From Acinetobacter dispersus (GTDB taxonomy: Bacteria; Pseudomonadota; Gammaproteobacteria; Pseudomonadales; Moraxellaceae), in assembly GCF_009884975.1 (NCBI RefSeq), contig NZ_CP041970.1:682001-746000 (forward strand): a stretch of DNA of 64,000 bases. The letters run 5' to 3'. Position 1 is the first letter of the stretch. Each line of letters opens with the position of its first letter. A program made the position numbers and the translations under genes. This document shows positions 37,433 to 47,279 of the stretch, piece after piece. The notes beneath the pieces were generated by a model. The model saw only the letters and a list, made by a program, of their open reading frames with translations. It made no database searches and was not told the DNA's origin.

Positions 37433-37665
37433 AAGTGATTTAGGTGATTGTTAGCGTTCGACTACGTTCATAAATATCTGCTATGAATAAAAGAAGAGGT
37501 GTTGATTTAGCACCACCTCCTCAACAGAATCGTGCTGTTGCTGAAACATTGATAAAATTAATAATTTTTAATTAATTGATATTTATAAATAAAAAACATG
37601 GCATTCAATTTGTATTAACCACAGTGAAAGATAAATTGTGTTTAACAACAAATTTGGAGCAGAAC
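37433..37665 (+). other. Intergenic region with a weak sigma-54-like promoter
   Basis: The stretch between adeS and the monooxygenase gene holds an imperfect hairpin, GAGGTG (about 37495-37500) with CACCTC (about 37514-37520). TGGCATTCAATTTGTA lies at 37599-37614; it has the -24 GG and the right spacing but GT instead of GC at -12. The rest is AT-rich. Confidence 0.35.
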
Positions 37666-39021
37666 ATGAGTAGAAAAATTCGATTAGGTGCATTTATTCC
37701 AGCAACTGGACAACATGTCGCTGCATGGCGGCATCCTGAATCGCAACCCACCAAAGCAGTGGATTTTGATTTTATTAAAGAACAGGTACAGCTAGCTGAA
37801 AAAGGCTTATTTGATGCTTATTTCTTGGCAGATGGTCTCGCCGTTAATTTCGGACAAGCTGAGAAAACAGGGTATAGCGATAAAGTGGCGGGCTTTGAAC
37901 CTGTCACACTATTTGCGGCTTTATCAACGGTGACCAAACATATTGGTTTTATTGCTACGGCATCAACCACCTATGAAGAACCGTATTTATTGGCGCGTAA
38001 GTTTGCTTCTTTGGACCATCTCAGTCATGGTCGAGCAGGATGGAATGTAGTGACCTCTGCTTCGGAAGCTGCCGCAGCTAACTTCGGTTATGAGCAACAA
38101 ATTCCACATGCAGAGCGTTATGAGCGCGCGCAGGAATATGTTGATCTGATTAAAAAACTGTGGGACAGCTGGGAAGATGATGCTTTTATTCATGATAAGG
38201 CATCAGGTGTTTTCTATAATCCCGAAAAAGTTCATAATCCGAATCACAAAGGCAAGTACTATGCGGTAAAAGGTGCCTTGAATGTGCCTCGTACACCACA
38301 AGGTTATCCTGTGATTGTACAAGCGGGACAGTCAGGGCCAGGACGTGATCTTGCAGCGCGTTATGCCGAAGTCATTTTTACCGCCAATCAAAAGCTGGAA
38401 GATGCGCAAGAGTTTTATCGTGATGTAAAAAGTCGTTTGGCCAAATATGGGCGTTCAGCCGATGAACTTTTAATTTTACCGGGCGTTTCTGCGTTTGTGG
38501 GTCGTACTGAAGAAGAAGCGCGTGCCAAATACCAACAGCTTACAGACCTGATTCACCCAGATGCAGGGCTTGCCTTGTTGAGTGGGTTAAGTGGCGGCTT
38601 TGATTTTTCAGGTTATGATCTAGATGGCCCATTCCCAGAATTGGGTGAAGGCCAAGGCATGGTGAGTCGTCCTGCTCTAATTGCAGATATTGCCAAGAAA
38701 AACAATTTCAGTATCCGTCAGCTGTATGAATGGGTGGCGGGTGCACGTGGACATTGGCAACTGATTGGTACACCTGAGCAGATTGTCGATCAATTACAAC
38801 AATGGTTTGAAAATGAAGCCGCGGATGGTTTTAATATTTTGCCGCCAAGTACACCTGCTGGGTTAAATGATTTTGTTGAATTGATTGTGCCAGAGCTACA
38901 ACGCCGAGGCCTGTTCCGTACTGAATATGAAGGCACGACCTTACGTGAAAACCTAGGTTTGGCACGTCCAGAAAATCAATATGTCCTTGCTCGACAGGCT
39001 GAAAAAAACAAAGCCAGTTAA
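37666..39021 (+). CDS. FMN-dependent luciferase-like monooxygenase (NtaA/SnaA/DszA family)
   Basis: This flavin-dependent oxygenase of 451 residues uses FMNH2 from a partner reductase. The N-terminus IRLGAFIPATGQHVAAWRHP and SHGRAGWNVVTSASEAAAANFG are typical of the NtaA/DszA/DmoA group, which cleaves organosulfur or aminopolycarboxylate compounds. PVIVQAGQSGPGRDLAARYAEVIFT is the flavin phosphate region. I chose ATG 37666, preceded by GGAG, over the long open frame to 37576. It opens the sulfur cluster, so desulfurisation is likely. No cognate flavin reductase is in the window. Confidence 0.88.
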   Translation: MSRKIRLGAFIPATGQHVAAWRHPESQPTKAVDFDFIKEQVQLAEKGLFDAYFLADGLAVNFGQAEKTGYSDKVAGFEPVTLFAALSTVTKHIGFIATASTTYEEPYLLARKFASLDHLSHGRAGWNVVTSASEAAAANFGYEQQIPHAERYERAQEYVDLIKKLWDSWEDDAFIHDKASGVFYNPEKVHNPNHKGKYYAVKGALNVPRTPQGYPVIVQAGQSGPGRDLAARYAEVIFTANQKLEDAQEFYRDVKSRLAKYGRSADELLILPGVSAFVGRTEEEARAKYQQLTDLIHPDAGLALLSGLSGGFDFSGYDLDGPFPELGEGQGMVSRPALIADIAKKNNFSIRQLYEWVAGARGHWQLIGTPEQIVDQLQQWFENEAADGFNILPPSTPAGLNDFVELIVPELQRRGLFRTEYEGTTLRENLGLARPENQYVLARQAEKNKAS

Positions 39022-39054
39022 AATCATGTTAAAACTAAATCATGAATCAAAGTA

Positions 39055-39084
39055 ACAAGGGTGACTTTTAAGCGTCACTCTTGT
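39055..39084 (+). other. Hairpin after the monooxygenase gene
   Basis: ACAAGGGTGAC (39055-39065) pairs with GTCACTCTTGT (39074-39084) with one G-T pair. There is no clear T tract, so it is a weak terminator at best. Confidence 0.45.
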
Positions 39085-39110
39085 GTTATCACAATTGAAT
39101 TGAGTGAAAA

Positions 39111-40160
39111 ATGCAATATAGAAAATTAGGTCAAACTGATATTGATGTTAGTGTTATCGCCCTAGGCACCATGACTTGGGGCGAGCAGAATTCTGAATCC
39201 GAAGCGCATGAGCAGTTGGATTATGCAGTGGAGCGTGGCGTAAATCTGATTGATACGGCTGAAATGTATCCGGTTCCACCGAAACCAGAGACACAAGGCT
39301 TAACTGAACAATATATTGGGACATGGTTAAAGCAGTCACAGAAACGAGATCAAGTGCTGATCGCAACCAAAGTGGTAGGCCGTTCAGGGAAATTAACTCA
39401 AGCCTCGCATTTTCGTTCAGGTCAAACCAAGTTGGATCGAGCCAATATTGAAACTGCGCTACATGATAGCCTGAAACGTTTACAGACGGATTATGTTGAT
39501 CTATATCAACTTCATTGGCCTGATCGCAGTACCAATCATTTTGGTGAATTGGGCTATACCCATGTTGAAAATGAAGACACGGTGCCAATTTTAGAAACCT
39601 TGACAGTTTTGTCTGATCTGATTCGAGCAGGCAAGATCCGACATATTGGTTTATCCAATGAAACACCATGGGGTGTCAGTCAGTTTTTAAAGTATTCCGA
39701 ATCATTGGGCTTAGCGCGGGTCGTTTCTATCCAAAATCCATATAACTTATTGAACCGTAGTTTTGAAATTGGCAATGCTGAAATTGCGATCCGTGAGCAG
39801 GTAGGATTACTGGCTTATTCACCTTTAGCTTTTGGTGCTTTGACAGGTAAATACTTAGATGGCGCACAACCAGGAGGCGCACGTTTAACCTTATGGGAAC
39901 GCTTTGCACGTTATAAAGGTCAAGCCTCTGAAGATGCAATTCGTCGTTATGTGACCTTAGCTAAACAATATGATTTAGATCCTGCCCAATTGGCTTTGGC
40001 TTATGTGAATAGTCGTCGTTTTGTCACCAGTAATATTATTGGGGCAACCAATCTCAATCAGCTCAAAACCAATATTGAGAGTATTGACCTACAGTTACCT
40101 GATGAGGTGATTCAGGGAATTGAGCAAATCCATCAAACCCATCCTAATCCCGCACCTTAA
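39111..40160 (+). CDS. Aldo/keto reductase, Tas-like
   Basis: This is a 349-residue NADPH-dependent (alpha/beta)8-barrel reductase. The catalytic tetrad elements are visible: NLIDTAEMYP (Asp, Tyr), a lysine in VLIATKVVG, and LYQLHWPDRS (His). The length and the insertion PPKPETQGLTEQYIGTWL match the E. coli Tas subgroup. Its substrate is unknown. It lies between the monooxygenase and the porin genes. A link to sulfur use is possible only by position. Confidence 0.88.
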   Translation: MQYRKLGQTDIDVSVIALGTMTWGEQNSESEAHEQLDYAVERGVNLIDTAEMYPVPPKPETQGLTEQYIGTWLKQSQKRDQVLIATKVVGRSGKLTQASHFRSGQTKLDRANIETALHDSLKRLQTDYVDLYQLHWPDRSTNHFGELGYTHVENEDTVPILETLTVLSDLIRAGKIRHIGLSNETPWGVSQFLKYSESLGLARVVSIQNPYNLLNRSFEIGNAEIAIREQVGLLAYSPLAFGALTGKYLDGAQPGGARLTLWERFARYKGQASEDAIRRYVTLAKQYDLDPAQLALAYVNSRRFVTSNIIGATNLNQLKTNIESIDLQLPDEVIQGIEQIHQTHPNPAP

Positions 40161-40202
40161 GGCATAGCTAATCTCCTACAATTTAATCTTCGTTTTGTTC
40201 AG

Positions 40203-40235
40203 GACAGTTGAGTCAATCCAACTGTCTTTTTTTAT
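40203..40235 (+). terminator. Intrinsic terminator after the aldo/keto reductase gene
   Basis: GACAGTTG (40203-40210) pairs with CAACTGTC (40219-40226) and seven T follow. Confidence 0.8.
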
Positions 40236-40398
40236 TTTTAGAACAAAGCGACTGAGTCTGTATATCAAAAAATAAGAAATAGAAACCTTGAAATGTGCTG
40301 TTTTTGTATAAGCAGGGTGTTGGAAAATCAACAGTGCTTCAACAGAGAGAAGTGGATGTGTTTTTATAAATATTAATATAAAACAATTTCTTAATACT

Positions 40399-40414
40399 TG
40401 GCATGCTGCTTGCA
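40399..40414 (+). promoter_or_regulatory. Sigma-54 promoter upstream of the porin operon
   Basis: TGGCATGCTGCTTGCA matches the -24/-12 consensus TGGCACG-N4-TTGCW with one mismatch and the exact ten-base GG to GC spacing. It lies about 200 bases before the porin start. An SfnR-like sigma-54 activator is encoded at 50181, which supports its use. Confidence 0.75.
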
Positions 40415-40618
40415 AAGATCAAAGTATATAAATCAAAGATTGATTTTATGCAGGCTGAGGAGCACAGGATGAAGATGTTGCGTTGTTGTATGGAAAATTA
40501 ATTTCTCTCTCATTTTTTAATTCATTTAGTTCGAATCTTTTTCGGTGTGATTGCTTATTCAGTCACACACAGGATTTTTTACTCAAATTTTATGGTTTTA
40601 GTTTTAGGGGTTTTATTG

Positions 40619-42115
40619 GTGAAAAAACATTATCTCTCTTTATCGATTGCTTTGAGCATTGCAACACTTTTGGGAAGCGGCACAGCTCAAGCAGCAGAAG
40701 ATATTGATACCACGTTAGCGCAATTACAGGCGCAATTGACTGCTCTACAGCAGCAGGTCAATGCATTAAAGCAAAAGAAGCAAGCTTCAACGGAGGCGAG
40801 CGAGACAGCGCAACTTACAGCCCAAGATGATGCATCGGCAGAGGCTCAGGAAGAAAATACGGAACATAGTTTTGCGACTCAAAGTGAGCTGGCAGGTTTC
40901 CGAAGTGATTTAGAAAACTATAAATATGATCAATCACGCCAATATGAGCGTACTTCGGTGAAATCAACCCGAGATACAACCTTGTATGGCACGGTACAAG
41001 TTCGCGCACAAACACAAAGTCGAGATACCTCTGCTGGGAACCCAGCGCCTGTTACACCTCGACGTAATACGTTTGATATCCCTACGGCTTTATTTGGCGT
41101 ACGTGGAAATTTATATCGAGATTATAAGGAAGGCAAAAACTTAGATTACCAATTGTCTTTTAGCTACGGCAAGCGTACGGGTACAGCAGGCAGTGCCAGT
41201 GATTTGAACTTGGCCGATGCTTTTTTACGCTATAACTTTACTTCAACCAATGGTGGTCCTGAAGTCCCACGTTTAAACGTGACGCTTGGGCAACAACTGA
41301 TTCCATTTGGCTTAGACCCACAATCTCCAGAGGATTTACGACCAACCATTAATGTTGCAACAGGATTGGCGCAATTGGGTCTATTCAATCGTCAGACAGG
41401 TCTGATTGTGCGTGGTGATGTCAAACCATTTGTTGATTATTCATCAAACTATCGTGCACCGTTATTTGAATATGCTTTAGGTGTGGTCAATGGCAATGGC
41501 ACCAATAAAGTCGATGACAATGACAAGAAAGATTATATCGGACGGGTGGCTTTCACCTTACCCGTTGATTATGCCAGTTGGTTCCGTGAGTTGAAATTTG
41601 GTGCTTCGTATCTCAAAGGTAGTAAAAACGTCATTGCAGGCAGTAATGTTCTCGATGGTAACGGTCGCAATGATCGTTTGGGTTTCGATATTTACTACAA
41701 CCATGCACCATTTGGGGTGACTTATGAATATGTCAAAGGACTCAGTGATTATGCAACTGCGACAGGTTCAACCTCAGAAGTAAAGTCTGAAGGGCATACT
41801 GCAACTTTGTTTTATACCTTTGGCGATCAATTTTATAACAGCGTGAAATCCGTCGCGAAGTTTGATGACTTCTGGCCGAAATCAATTCAGAGCTTCTATC
41901 GCTATGACAGCTACAACCCAAATAAAGGCGCAGATGTGATCGGCATTGCTGGGCATGGACTTGGCAAAGTCGATATTCATACCTTGGGGCTAAATTTCTT
42001 CTTCGCACAAACCACCAAATTCCAATTAGGGCTGAATCGTTGGAGCTATGACCACGAGACAGCTGCGCAGAAAGACTTCTCGGAAGTACAAGCGCAATTC
42101 CAATACACCTTTTAA
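40619..42115 (+). CDS. Outer-membrane porin with N-terminal coiled coil (OprO/P-like)
   Basis: The 498-residue precursor has a signal peptide (KKHYLSLSIALSIATLL, ending GTAQAA) and then a glutamine-rich coiled coil (about residues 30-55, LAQLQAQLTALQQQVNALKQ). A long beta-barrel ends in the outer-membrane C-terminal signature QAQFQYTF with terminal Phe. I chose GTG 40619 because AGGGG lies eight bases before it and it gives a proper signal peptide. It is the first gene after the sigma-54 promoter and probably admits organosulfur anions; the substrate is inference. Confidence 0.82.
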   Translation: MKKHYLSLSIALSIATLLGSGTAQAAEDIDTTLAQLQAQLTALQQQVNALKQKKQASTEASETAQLTAQDDASAEAQEENTEHSFATQSELAGFRSDLENYKYDQSRQYERTSVKSTRDTTLYGTVQVRAQTQSRDTSAGNPAPVTPRRNTFDIPTALFGVRGNLYRDYKEGKNLDYQLSFSYGKRTGTAGSASDLNLADAFLRYNFTSTNGGPEVPRLNVTLGQQLIPFGLDPQSPEDLRPTINVATGLAQLGLFNRQTGLIVRGDVKPFVDYSSNYRAPLFEYALGVVNGNGTNKVDDNDKKDYIGRVAFTLPVDYASWFRELKFGASYLKGSKNVIAGSNVLDGNGRNDRLGFDIYYNHAPFGVTYEYVKGLSDYATATGSTSEVKSEGHTATLFYTFGDQFYNSVKSVAKFDDFWPKSIQSFYRYDSYNPNKGADVIGIAGHGLGKVDIHTLGLNFFFAQTTKFQLGLNRWSYDHETAAQKDFSEVQAQFQYTF

Positions 42116-42139
42116 TTTTCCAATATGAGTAATGACACA

Positions 42140-43207
42140 ATGAAATTTTTGACGAAACATTTATTTATTGGTGCAGCGGCAGGTTTGCTGGTTGCCACCA
42201 GTTTCTCAGCTTTTGCTGAAACCAATCCCACTGAAATTCGACTAGGGGTTCCCGGTGCTGGTGTAGGCGGAAAACCAAAAGTCGGAGGAAGTGCTTATGC
42301 AAGTGCCAATCTACGCGGCATTTTGGAAAAAGAATTTGCCAAAGACGGTATCAAGGTGAAATGGTCATTTTTTCCAGGTGCGGGACCCGCGCTAAATGAA
42401 GCTTTAGCCAATAAAAAGGTCGATTTTGGTATTGGACATGGTGATCTACCTTCGATTGTTGGACGTTCAACGGGTTTGAAATCCAAACTTTTATTTGTGA
42501 CTGGACGCTTTGGACCTGTGTATTTTGCAGTGCCATCTGATTCAAGTGCTAAAAGTCTGGCGGATTTAAAAGGCAAAACCATTTCTGTGTTTAAAGGCAC
42601 CAATCAACAGCTAATCCTCGGTCGTTTATTACGGAAATATGGTTTCACTGAAAAAGATTTCCGTGTGATCAGTCAGGACTTTTATTCAGCTCAAACCTCG
42701 CTTTCCACGGGTGATATTGATGGTTTGATTACCAGTCCTTGGACATTAGAAGCACGTGGTGTGGCAAAGCGTATTTTAGAAGTACGTAAAGATCCCAATC
42801 TGAATGGTCCATTGGTGGCATGGGTAAGCGAGGATTTTGAGAAGAAATACCCACAAATTGTGCAACGCGTTGTGACCACATTTATTAAAGATAACGTGTG
42901 GAGTTCCGATGAAAAGAATCGTGATACCCAATATAAACTCTGGGCGCAAAGTGGCGTGCCTTACCTAGACTATAAAAAAGACTGGGATGATTACTCGCTG
43001 AAAGACCGTAACTCACCTTATTTTGATGATTATGCAGTGAATTCTTTAAAGAAATCGGTTCAGCAATCAATTGATTACAAGCTGATTCGCCGTCCAGTGG
43101 ATGTGGATTCTTGGATTGAACCGAAATATCTGAACACCGCAATTCAAGAACTAAAACTAGAAAACTTCTGGCCAAAATTTGATGTAAATGGCAACCGTAA
43201 AAAGTAA
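42140..43207 (+). CDS. ABC transporter periplasmic substrate-binding protein (sulfonate/nitrate type)
   Basis: The 355-residue precursor starts MKFLTKHLFIGAAAGLLVATSFSAFA (signal peptide). The mature protein resembles SsuA/TauA-type binding proteins: IRLGVPGAGVGGKPKVGGSAYASANLRG, ALANKKVDFGIGHGDLPSI and DLKGKTISVFKGTNQQLILGRLL. The frame also opens at ATG 42125. It directly follows the porin with a 24-base gap, so outer-membrane entry and periplasmic capture are co-expressed. The ligand is probably an alkylsulfonate or related compound, inferred from the cluster. Confidence 0.85.
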   Translation: MKFLTKHLFIGAAAGLLVATSFSAFAETNPTEIRLGVPGAGVGGKPKVGGSAYASANLRGILEKEFAKDGIKVKWSFFPGAGPALNEALANKKVDFGIGHGDLPSIVGRSTGLKSKLLFVTGRFGPVYFAVPSDSSAKSLADLKGKTISVFKGTNQQLILGRLLRKYGFTEKDFRVISQDFYSAQTSLSTGDIDGLITSPWTLEARGVAKRILEVRKDPNLNGPLVAWVSEDFEKKYPQIVQRVVTTFIKDNVWSSDEKNRDTQYKLWAQSGVPYLDYKKDWDDYSLKDRNSPYFDDYAVNSLKKSVQQSIDYKLIRRPVDVDSWIEPKYLNTAIQELKLENFWPKFDVNGNRKK

Positions 43208-43284
43208 TTGCAATTTGGGTTAGGCCAAAGGTGTGTATGCCTTTGGCAAGCCAGTTTATTTGTCCACCATTTTAGGAATGACCT

Positions 43285-44538
43285 ATGCGTCAGGAATCGG
43301 TTGCTCAGGTTGAATTGGGTCAAAGGCACTTTGTATTGGGGTTTATTGGCTTGGCATTGTGTGCAGGCTTGGGCATTGGAATTGCGAAAATCGTCACTTC
43401 TTTATATGCGGTACAGTTAGCAGCGAATGAGTTTGAAATGGGACTGATTGCCGCAGTACAGAGTTTAGGTATTTTGCTGATCGGATTGCCAATTGGTCTC
43501 TTAGTACAACGCTATGGACCTAAGACAATGTTTGTATTAGGAAGTTTTTTGGCAGCGCTGGTGTATGTCACCGTGCCATTTTATCCAGCTGTTTGGTCTC
43601 TGATTTTAGCTACTTTCTTGGTTGGGTTATGCATGCCGATGCGGTTTGTTTCACTCAATACAGTCTATATGCAGCATTTAAAAAGCATAGGGGCTGCTCG
43701 GGCGGGATGGTTTAGAGGCACACATATGATGGGGTTCTTTCTGGTTGGCCCTTTACTGGCAGTAAGCTTGGTAAGTGCGGTGGGATTCTCAGGTGCGTTT
43801 TGGTGGATTGCTGGACTTTTTCTTTTACCGATATTATTTGCACCCTTGGCCTTTGGCGCAAGCCCAACAGAAATTAGTCAGGCAGAGCGGGATGAGGCAT
43901 TTAGCCTTGCTGTTATTGCCAAGCAATTGGTTTTATTAAAGCAAGATCAGGCTTTACGTCGCACCAGTTTGATTGAAATGGCGAGCAATGCGGTGATGGC
44001 GTACTACGGCTTTTTCATTATTGTTATTGCAATCAAGGATTTTGGTTTGAGTGAAACGATTGCTGCCAGTTTGGTGACGCTACAGGGAGCTATGTTTGTC
44101 GTAGCCTTATTTACGACGGGAGCTTTGCTGACACGATGGGGAATAAAACGCTTTTATCAAACGGGTTTTGCTTTTGTTGCGGTGGCATCTGTGATGTTGG
44201 GCATACCTAAAATTTCCGTGCTGCTTTGGGTGGGTGCTGTGATTCTAGGCTTGGGTCTCGCGATGCTGCATATCGTCAATTTCACCATGTTTGCCAATGT
44301 GGGTGAACGCTTGGGAATGGCAAAGGTGTCTGGATTAACCGCGATGGCAGGACCTGCAGGTGCGTTATTGGGAAGTATTGTGGGAGGCTGGTTGGGTCAT
44401 TACTGGGGCTTACAGTCGATGTTTCTTATTTCAGCGGTTTTATTTGGCGGGCTGATCGGTTTTTCTCAGCAACTTACACAAGTTTTTATAGCACCGCCGC
44501 TAGAGATTGAAATGTATTCAGAAATAGAGGGTCAATAA
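43285..44538 (+). CDS. Major facilitator superfamily transporter
   Basis: This 417-residue inner-membrane protein has about twelve helices. GLPIGLLVQRYGPK after helix 2 is the MFS motif A region. AGGA lies about eight bases before ATG 43285, and the next gene starts one base after its stop, so it belongs to the operon. Uptake or export of a sulfur compound or a breakdown product would fit the context; the substrate is unknown. Confidence 0.82.
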   Translation: MRQESVAQVELGQRHFVLGFIGLALCAGLGIGIAKIVTSLYAVQLAANEFEMGLIAAVQSLGILLIGLPIGLLVQRYGPKTMFVLGSFLAALVYVTVPFYPAVWSLILATFLVGLCMPMRFVSLNTVYMQHLKSIGAARAGWFRGTHMMGFFLVGPLLAVSLVSAVGFSGAFWWIAGLFLLPILFAPLAFGASPTEISQAERDEAFSLAVIAKQLVLLKQDQALRRTSLIEMASNAVMAYYGFFIIVIAIKDFGLSETIAASLVTLQGAMFVVALFTTGALLTRWGIKRFYQTGFAFVAVASVMLGIPKISVLLWVGAVILGLGLAMLHIVNFTMFANVGERLGMAKVSGLTAMAGPAGALLGSIVGGWLGHYWGLQSMFLISAVLFGGLIGFSQQLTQVFIAPPLEIEMYSEIEGQ

Positions 44539-44539
44539 A

Positions 44540-45379
44540 ATGAGTAGTATCGAAACTCAATTAGAAAATGAACACACTTGGCAGCGAATCAATTTAGCCC
44601 CTTATTTCAAGCAAATTGGCCTATGGGCAGTTCGTATTGTATTGGCTTTGGTTTTACCTGCGATTGCATTGGCGGTTTGGCATTATGCCTTTCAGAAGCA
44701 ATGGTTACCTGAACAAATTTTGCCTAGCCCAGACTTAGTTTGGCAAACCACGTTGGAGCTGGTTGATACGCATGAGTTACAGGATAATTTATGGATCAGC
44801 TTAAAACGGGTTGCTTGGAGTGTCTTGGGCGGGGGCAGCGTCGGGTTGTTCTTGGGTTTCCTGATTGGATTATCACGTATCGCACACAAGTTTATTTACC
44901 CCACTTTTAATCTGATTGCGCAATTTCCAGTGATTGGCTGGATTCCATTACTGATGATTTTTTTGGGTATTGATGAAAGCCTAAAAATTGCAGCGATTTC
45001 ACTTGCGGTATTTGTTCCTGTGCTCGTTGCGACCTATCGCAGTGTTTTGAATGTACCTCCGCATTTATTAGAAGTCTCGCAGGTGTATCGCTTTAGTGCG
45101 TGGCAGCGATTTCGCCGTGTCATTTTGCCTTCTGCTTTGCCAAATATTGTCAGTGGCTTACGCCAAGGGATTATGCAGGCATGGCTGTCACTGGTTTTTG
45201 TCGAGCTATTAGCCAGTAGTGAAGGAATTGGTTACCTCATCGTGTGGGGACGGCAGTTGATCCAACCAGACATTATTTTTATGGCTGTCATTGTGATCGG
45301 GATTGTTGGTTTTGTTTTAGATCATATCTTGGGTTGGGTTGAACGCTGGTTTAGCCATTGGCAGCGCAGTGCATTTTAA
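44540..45379 (+). CDS. ABC transporter permease (SsuC/TauC type)
   Basis: This inner-membrane permease of 279 residues has five to six helices. The EAA loop that contacts the ATPase reads EVSQVYRFSAWQRFRRVILPSALPNIVSGLRQG. The ATG lies one base after the MFS stop with AGAGGG in front. A second permease gene follows 13 bases later, so the two may form a heterodimeric channel that works with the ATPase at 47276. Confidence 0.9.
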   Translation: MSSIETQLENEHTWQRINLAPYFKQIGLWAVRIVLALVLPAIALAVWHYAFQKQWLPEQILPSPDLVWQTTLELVDTHELQDNLWISLKRVAWSVLGGGSVGLFLGFLIGLSRIAHKFIYPTFNLIAQFPVIGWIPLLMIFLGIDESLKIAAISLAVFVPVLVATYRSVLNVPPHLLEVSQVYRFSAWQRFRRVILPSALPNIVSGLRQGIMQAWLSLVFVELLASSEGIGYLIVWGRQLIQPDIIFMAVIVIGIVGFVLDHILGWVERWFSHWQRSAF

Positions 45380-45392
45380 AGGGGGATTAAAT

Positions 45393-46181
45393 ATGTCTAT
45401 TAGGTCTACATCAAAACCAAGATTTAATTTTAATTATTTAAACGTTTACGGCTTGGTGCTCCCGATTACGTTCATTGTATTGTGGGCGATCGCATCCAAG
45501 TTGGATTGGGTCAATCCTAAACTCATTCCAGCACCATTTGAGGTGGTGCAGATCGCAATTCATCATTTTCAGCAGCAAGAGTTTTGGACAGGTTTAGGCG
45601 CAAGTCTGTTCCGTGATCTGACTGGTTTTTTATTGGGTAGCATTCTAGCCATTACTTTTGGCATTGTCGTGGGGGTCTCGCGCTGGGCCAATTATTTATT
45701 TTTACCTAGTTTTAATGTATTACGGCAGATTTCTTTGTTTGCTTGGTTACCGTTAATCACCACCTTTTTGGATTATGGCAATAGCGCAAAAATCTTATTT
45801 ATCGTGCTTTCCGTCTTTTATCCCGTGGCCTTACATACTATCGATGGAGTAAGACAAATTCCATTGCATCAATACGAAGTTGCCAAAGTCTATCAATTCA
45901 ATGCTTGGCAGACCTTGAGCAAATTGATTTTACCTGCGGCAGCCAGCCAAATCTTTTTAGGATTACAACTCGGTTTGATTTTCGCTTGGGTAGCGACCAT
46001 CGGGGCAGAGTTCCTGTTAGCTAACTATGGTGTTGGACTAGGAAATATCGTGATTCGTGGGCGGGCTGCTTTAGATGTTGGTCTGATTGTATTTGGTTTA
46101 ATTGTGATTGGTTTTATCGGTGTGGCGTGGAATAGCTTAGCCAATTTAGCTGAGCGTCGTATTTTGGTTTGGCGACGTTAG
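45393..46181 (+). CDS. ABC transporter permease (SsuC/TauC type)
   Basis: This permease of 262 residues is a paralogue of its upstream neighbour. The EAA loop reads EVAKVYQFNAWQTLSKLILPAAASQIFLGLQLG. I chose ATG 45393, preceded by AAGGGGG, over the open frame from 45339, which would overlap the previous gene. AATYGVGLGNIV-like sequence near the end (LLANYGVGLGNIVI) is typical of sulfonate and nitrate permeases. It is followed by a binding lipoprotein gene. Confidence 0.9.
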   Translation: MSIRSTSKPRFNFNYLNVYGLVLPITFIVLWAIASKLDWVNPKLIPAPFEVVQIAIHHFQQQEFWTGLGASLFRDLTGFLLGSILAITFGIVVGVSRWANYLFLPSFNVLRQISLFAWLPLITTFLDYGNSAKILFIVLSVFYPVALHTIDGVRQIPLHQYEVAKVYQFNAWQTLSKLILPAAASQIFLGLQLGLIFAWVATIGAEFLLANYGVGLGNIVIRGRAALDVGLIVFGLIVIGFIGVAWNSLANLAERRILVWRR

Positions 46182-46193
46182 GAGAATAATAAA

Positions 46194-47279
46194 ATGAAAC
46201 AACAGAATTTTCGGCAGTTTTTCAAACGTCTCTTTAAATCGCTTAGGCAGCTCAGTGTTTTAAGTTTAATGACGCTCAGTCTTATTGCATGTAGTAAACA
46301 ATCTGACACTCCAGCCAATCAGGTACATGAACTACGCTATCAATCCTTAACCAGTGTGGTGTCATTGCCTGAGCTGGCTGAAGACTTGGGTTATTTAGGT
46401 GATTTAAAGTTGAAATATGTGGGGAGTGTGCAAGGTGGGCCGCAGGACTTACAAGCATTAACTACGGGCGATGTAGATGTGGCAACTGCTTTTGACGGTG
46501 CAATCATTAAGCTTGCTGCGGCAGGGATTAAGATCAAAGCAGTGGTTGCTTCTTATGGCAGTGATGACAAAAGCTGGGTCGGTTATTACGTCCCGAATAA
46601 TAGTCAGATTCATTCAGCGCGTGATTTGATCGGCAAAAAAGTGGCAGTAAACACTTTGGGTGCACATTACGAATTTGTTTTAAAAGACTATTTGGCACGC
46701 CAAGGTTTAAGTAATGATGAAATCAATCAAGTTGAATTCGTAGTGTTGCCTCCCACCAATACCGAACAAGCTTTACGTGCTGGGCAGGTGGATGCTGCCG
46801 CACTGGTTTCTATTTTCCAAGACAAGGCCTTGGAACGCGGTGGTCTAAGAAAACTGGTTTCAGATACGGATCTGTATGGCAGTTTTACCGCAGGCAGTTA
46901 TGTCTTTACCGAGAAATTCATTCAGCAGCATCCAGAAGTGGTCAAGCAATTTGTCACAGGTGTTGCCAAAGCTGTGGAATGGACTAAGCAAACGCCTCGT
47001 GAACAAGTCTTAGCCCGCTTTAAAAGCATTATTGAAAAAAGAAAACGCAATGAAAGCGATGTATTGATGCAGTACTGGCGCAGCTATGGCGTCGTAAGCC
47101 AAGGTGGATTGTTAAACGCAGCGCAATATCAACGTTGGATTGACCTATTTGAAAAACGTGGTGAATTCAAACCCAATCAGGTTAAGGCAGATACTTTATT
47201 CACCAACCAATTTAATCCCTACGCAAGTGAAAATAAAAATGTAGCTGATGATCAGCGCAACAAGGAGCATAGCCAATGA
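46194..47279 (+). CDS. ABC transporter substrate-binding lipoprotein (sulfonate type), copy A
   Basis: The 361-residue precursor has a long basic N-terminus and a lipobox (SLIACSKQ), so it is anchored in a membrane facing the periplasm. Features of the SsuA family are [63 protein letters not shown] and [22 protein letters not shown]. It shares most of these motifs with the lipoprotein at 49017, so the two are paralogues. Its stop overlaps the start of the ATPase gene. Confidence 0.88.
   Translation: MKQQNFRQFFKRLFKSLRQLSVLSLMTLSLIACSKQSDTPANQVHELRYQSLTSVVSLPELAEDLGYLGDLKLKYVGSVQGGPQDLQALTTGDVDVATAFDGAIIKLAAAGIKIKAVVASYGSDDKSWVGYYVPNNSQIHSARDLIGKKVAVNTLGAHYEFVLKDYLARQGLSNDEINQVEFVVLPPTNTEQALRAGQVDAAALVSIFQDKALERGGLRKLVSDTDLYGSFTAGSYVFTEKFIQQHPEVVKQFVTGVAKAVEWTKQTPREQVLARFKSIIEKRKRNESDVLMQYWRSYGVVSQGGLLNAAQYQRWIDLFEKRGEFKPNQVKADTLFTNQFNPYASENKNVADDQRNKEHSQ

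Larger units (their letters stand above)
40161..40618 (+). other. Long intergenic region with terminator and sigma-54 promoter
   Basis: This gap before the porin gene contains a terminator and a -24/-12 promoter (both listed separately). A run of AT-rich DNA at about 40250-40395 could hold an upstream activator site. I see no convincing gene in it; the open frame that extends the porin back to 40547 has no signal-peptide start. Confidence 0.6.
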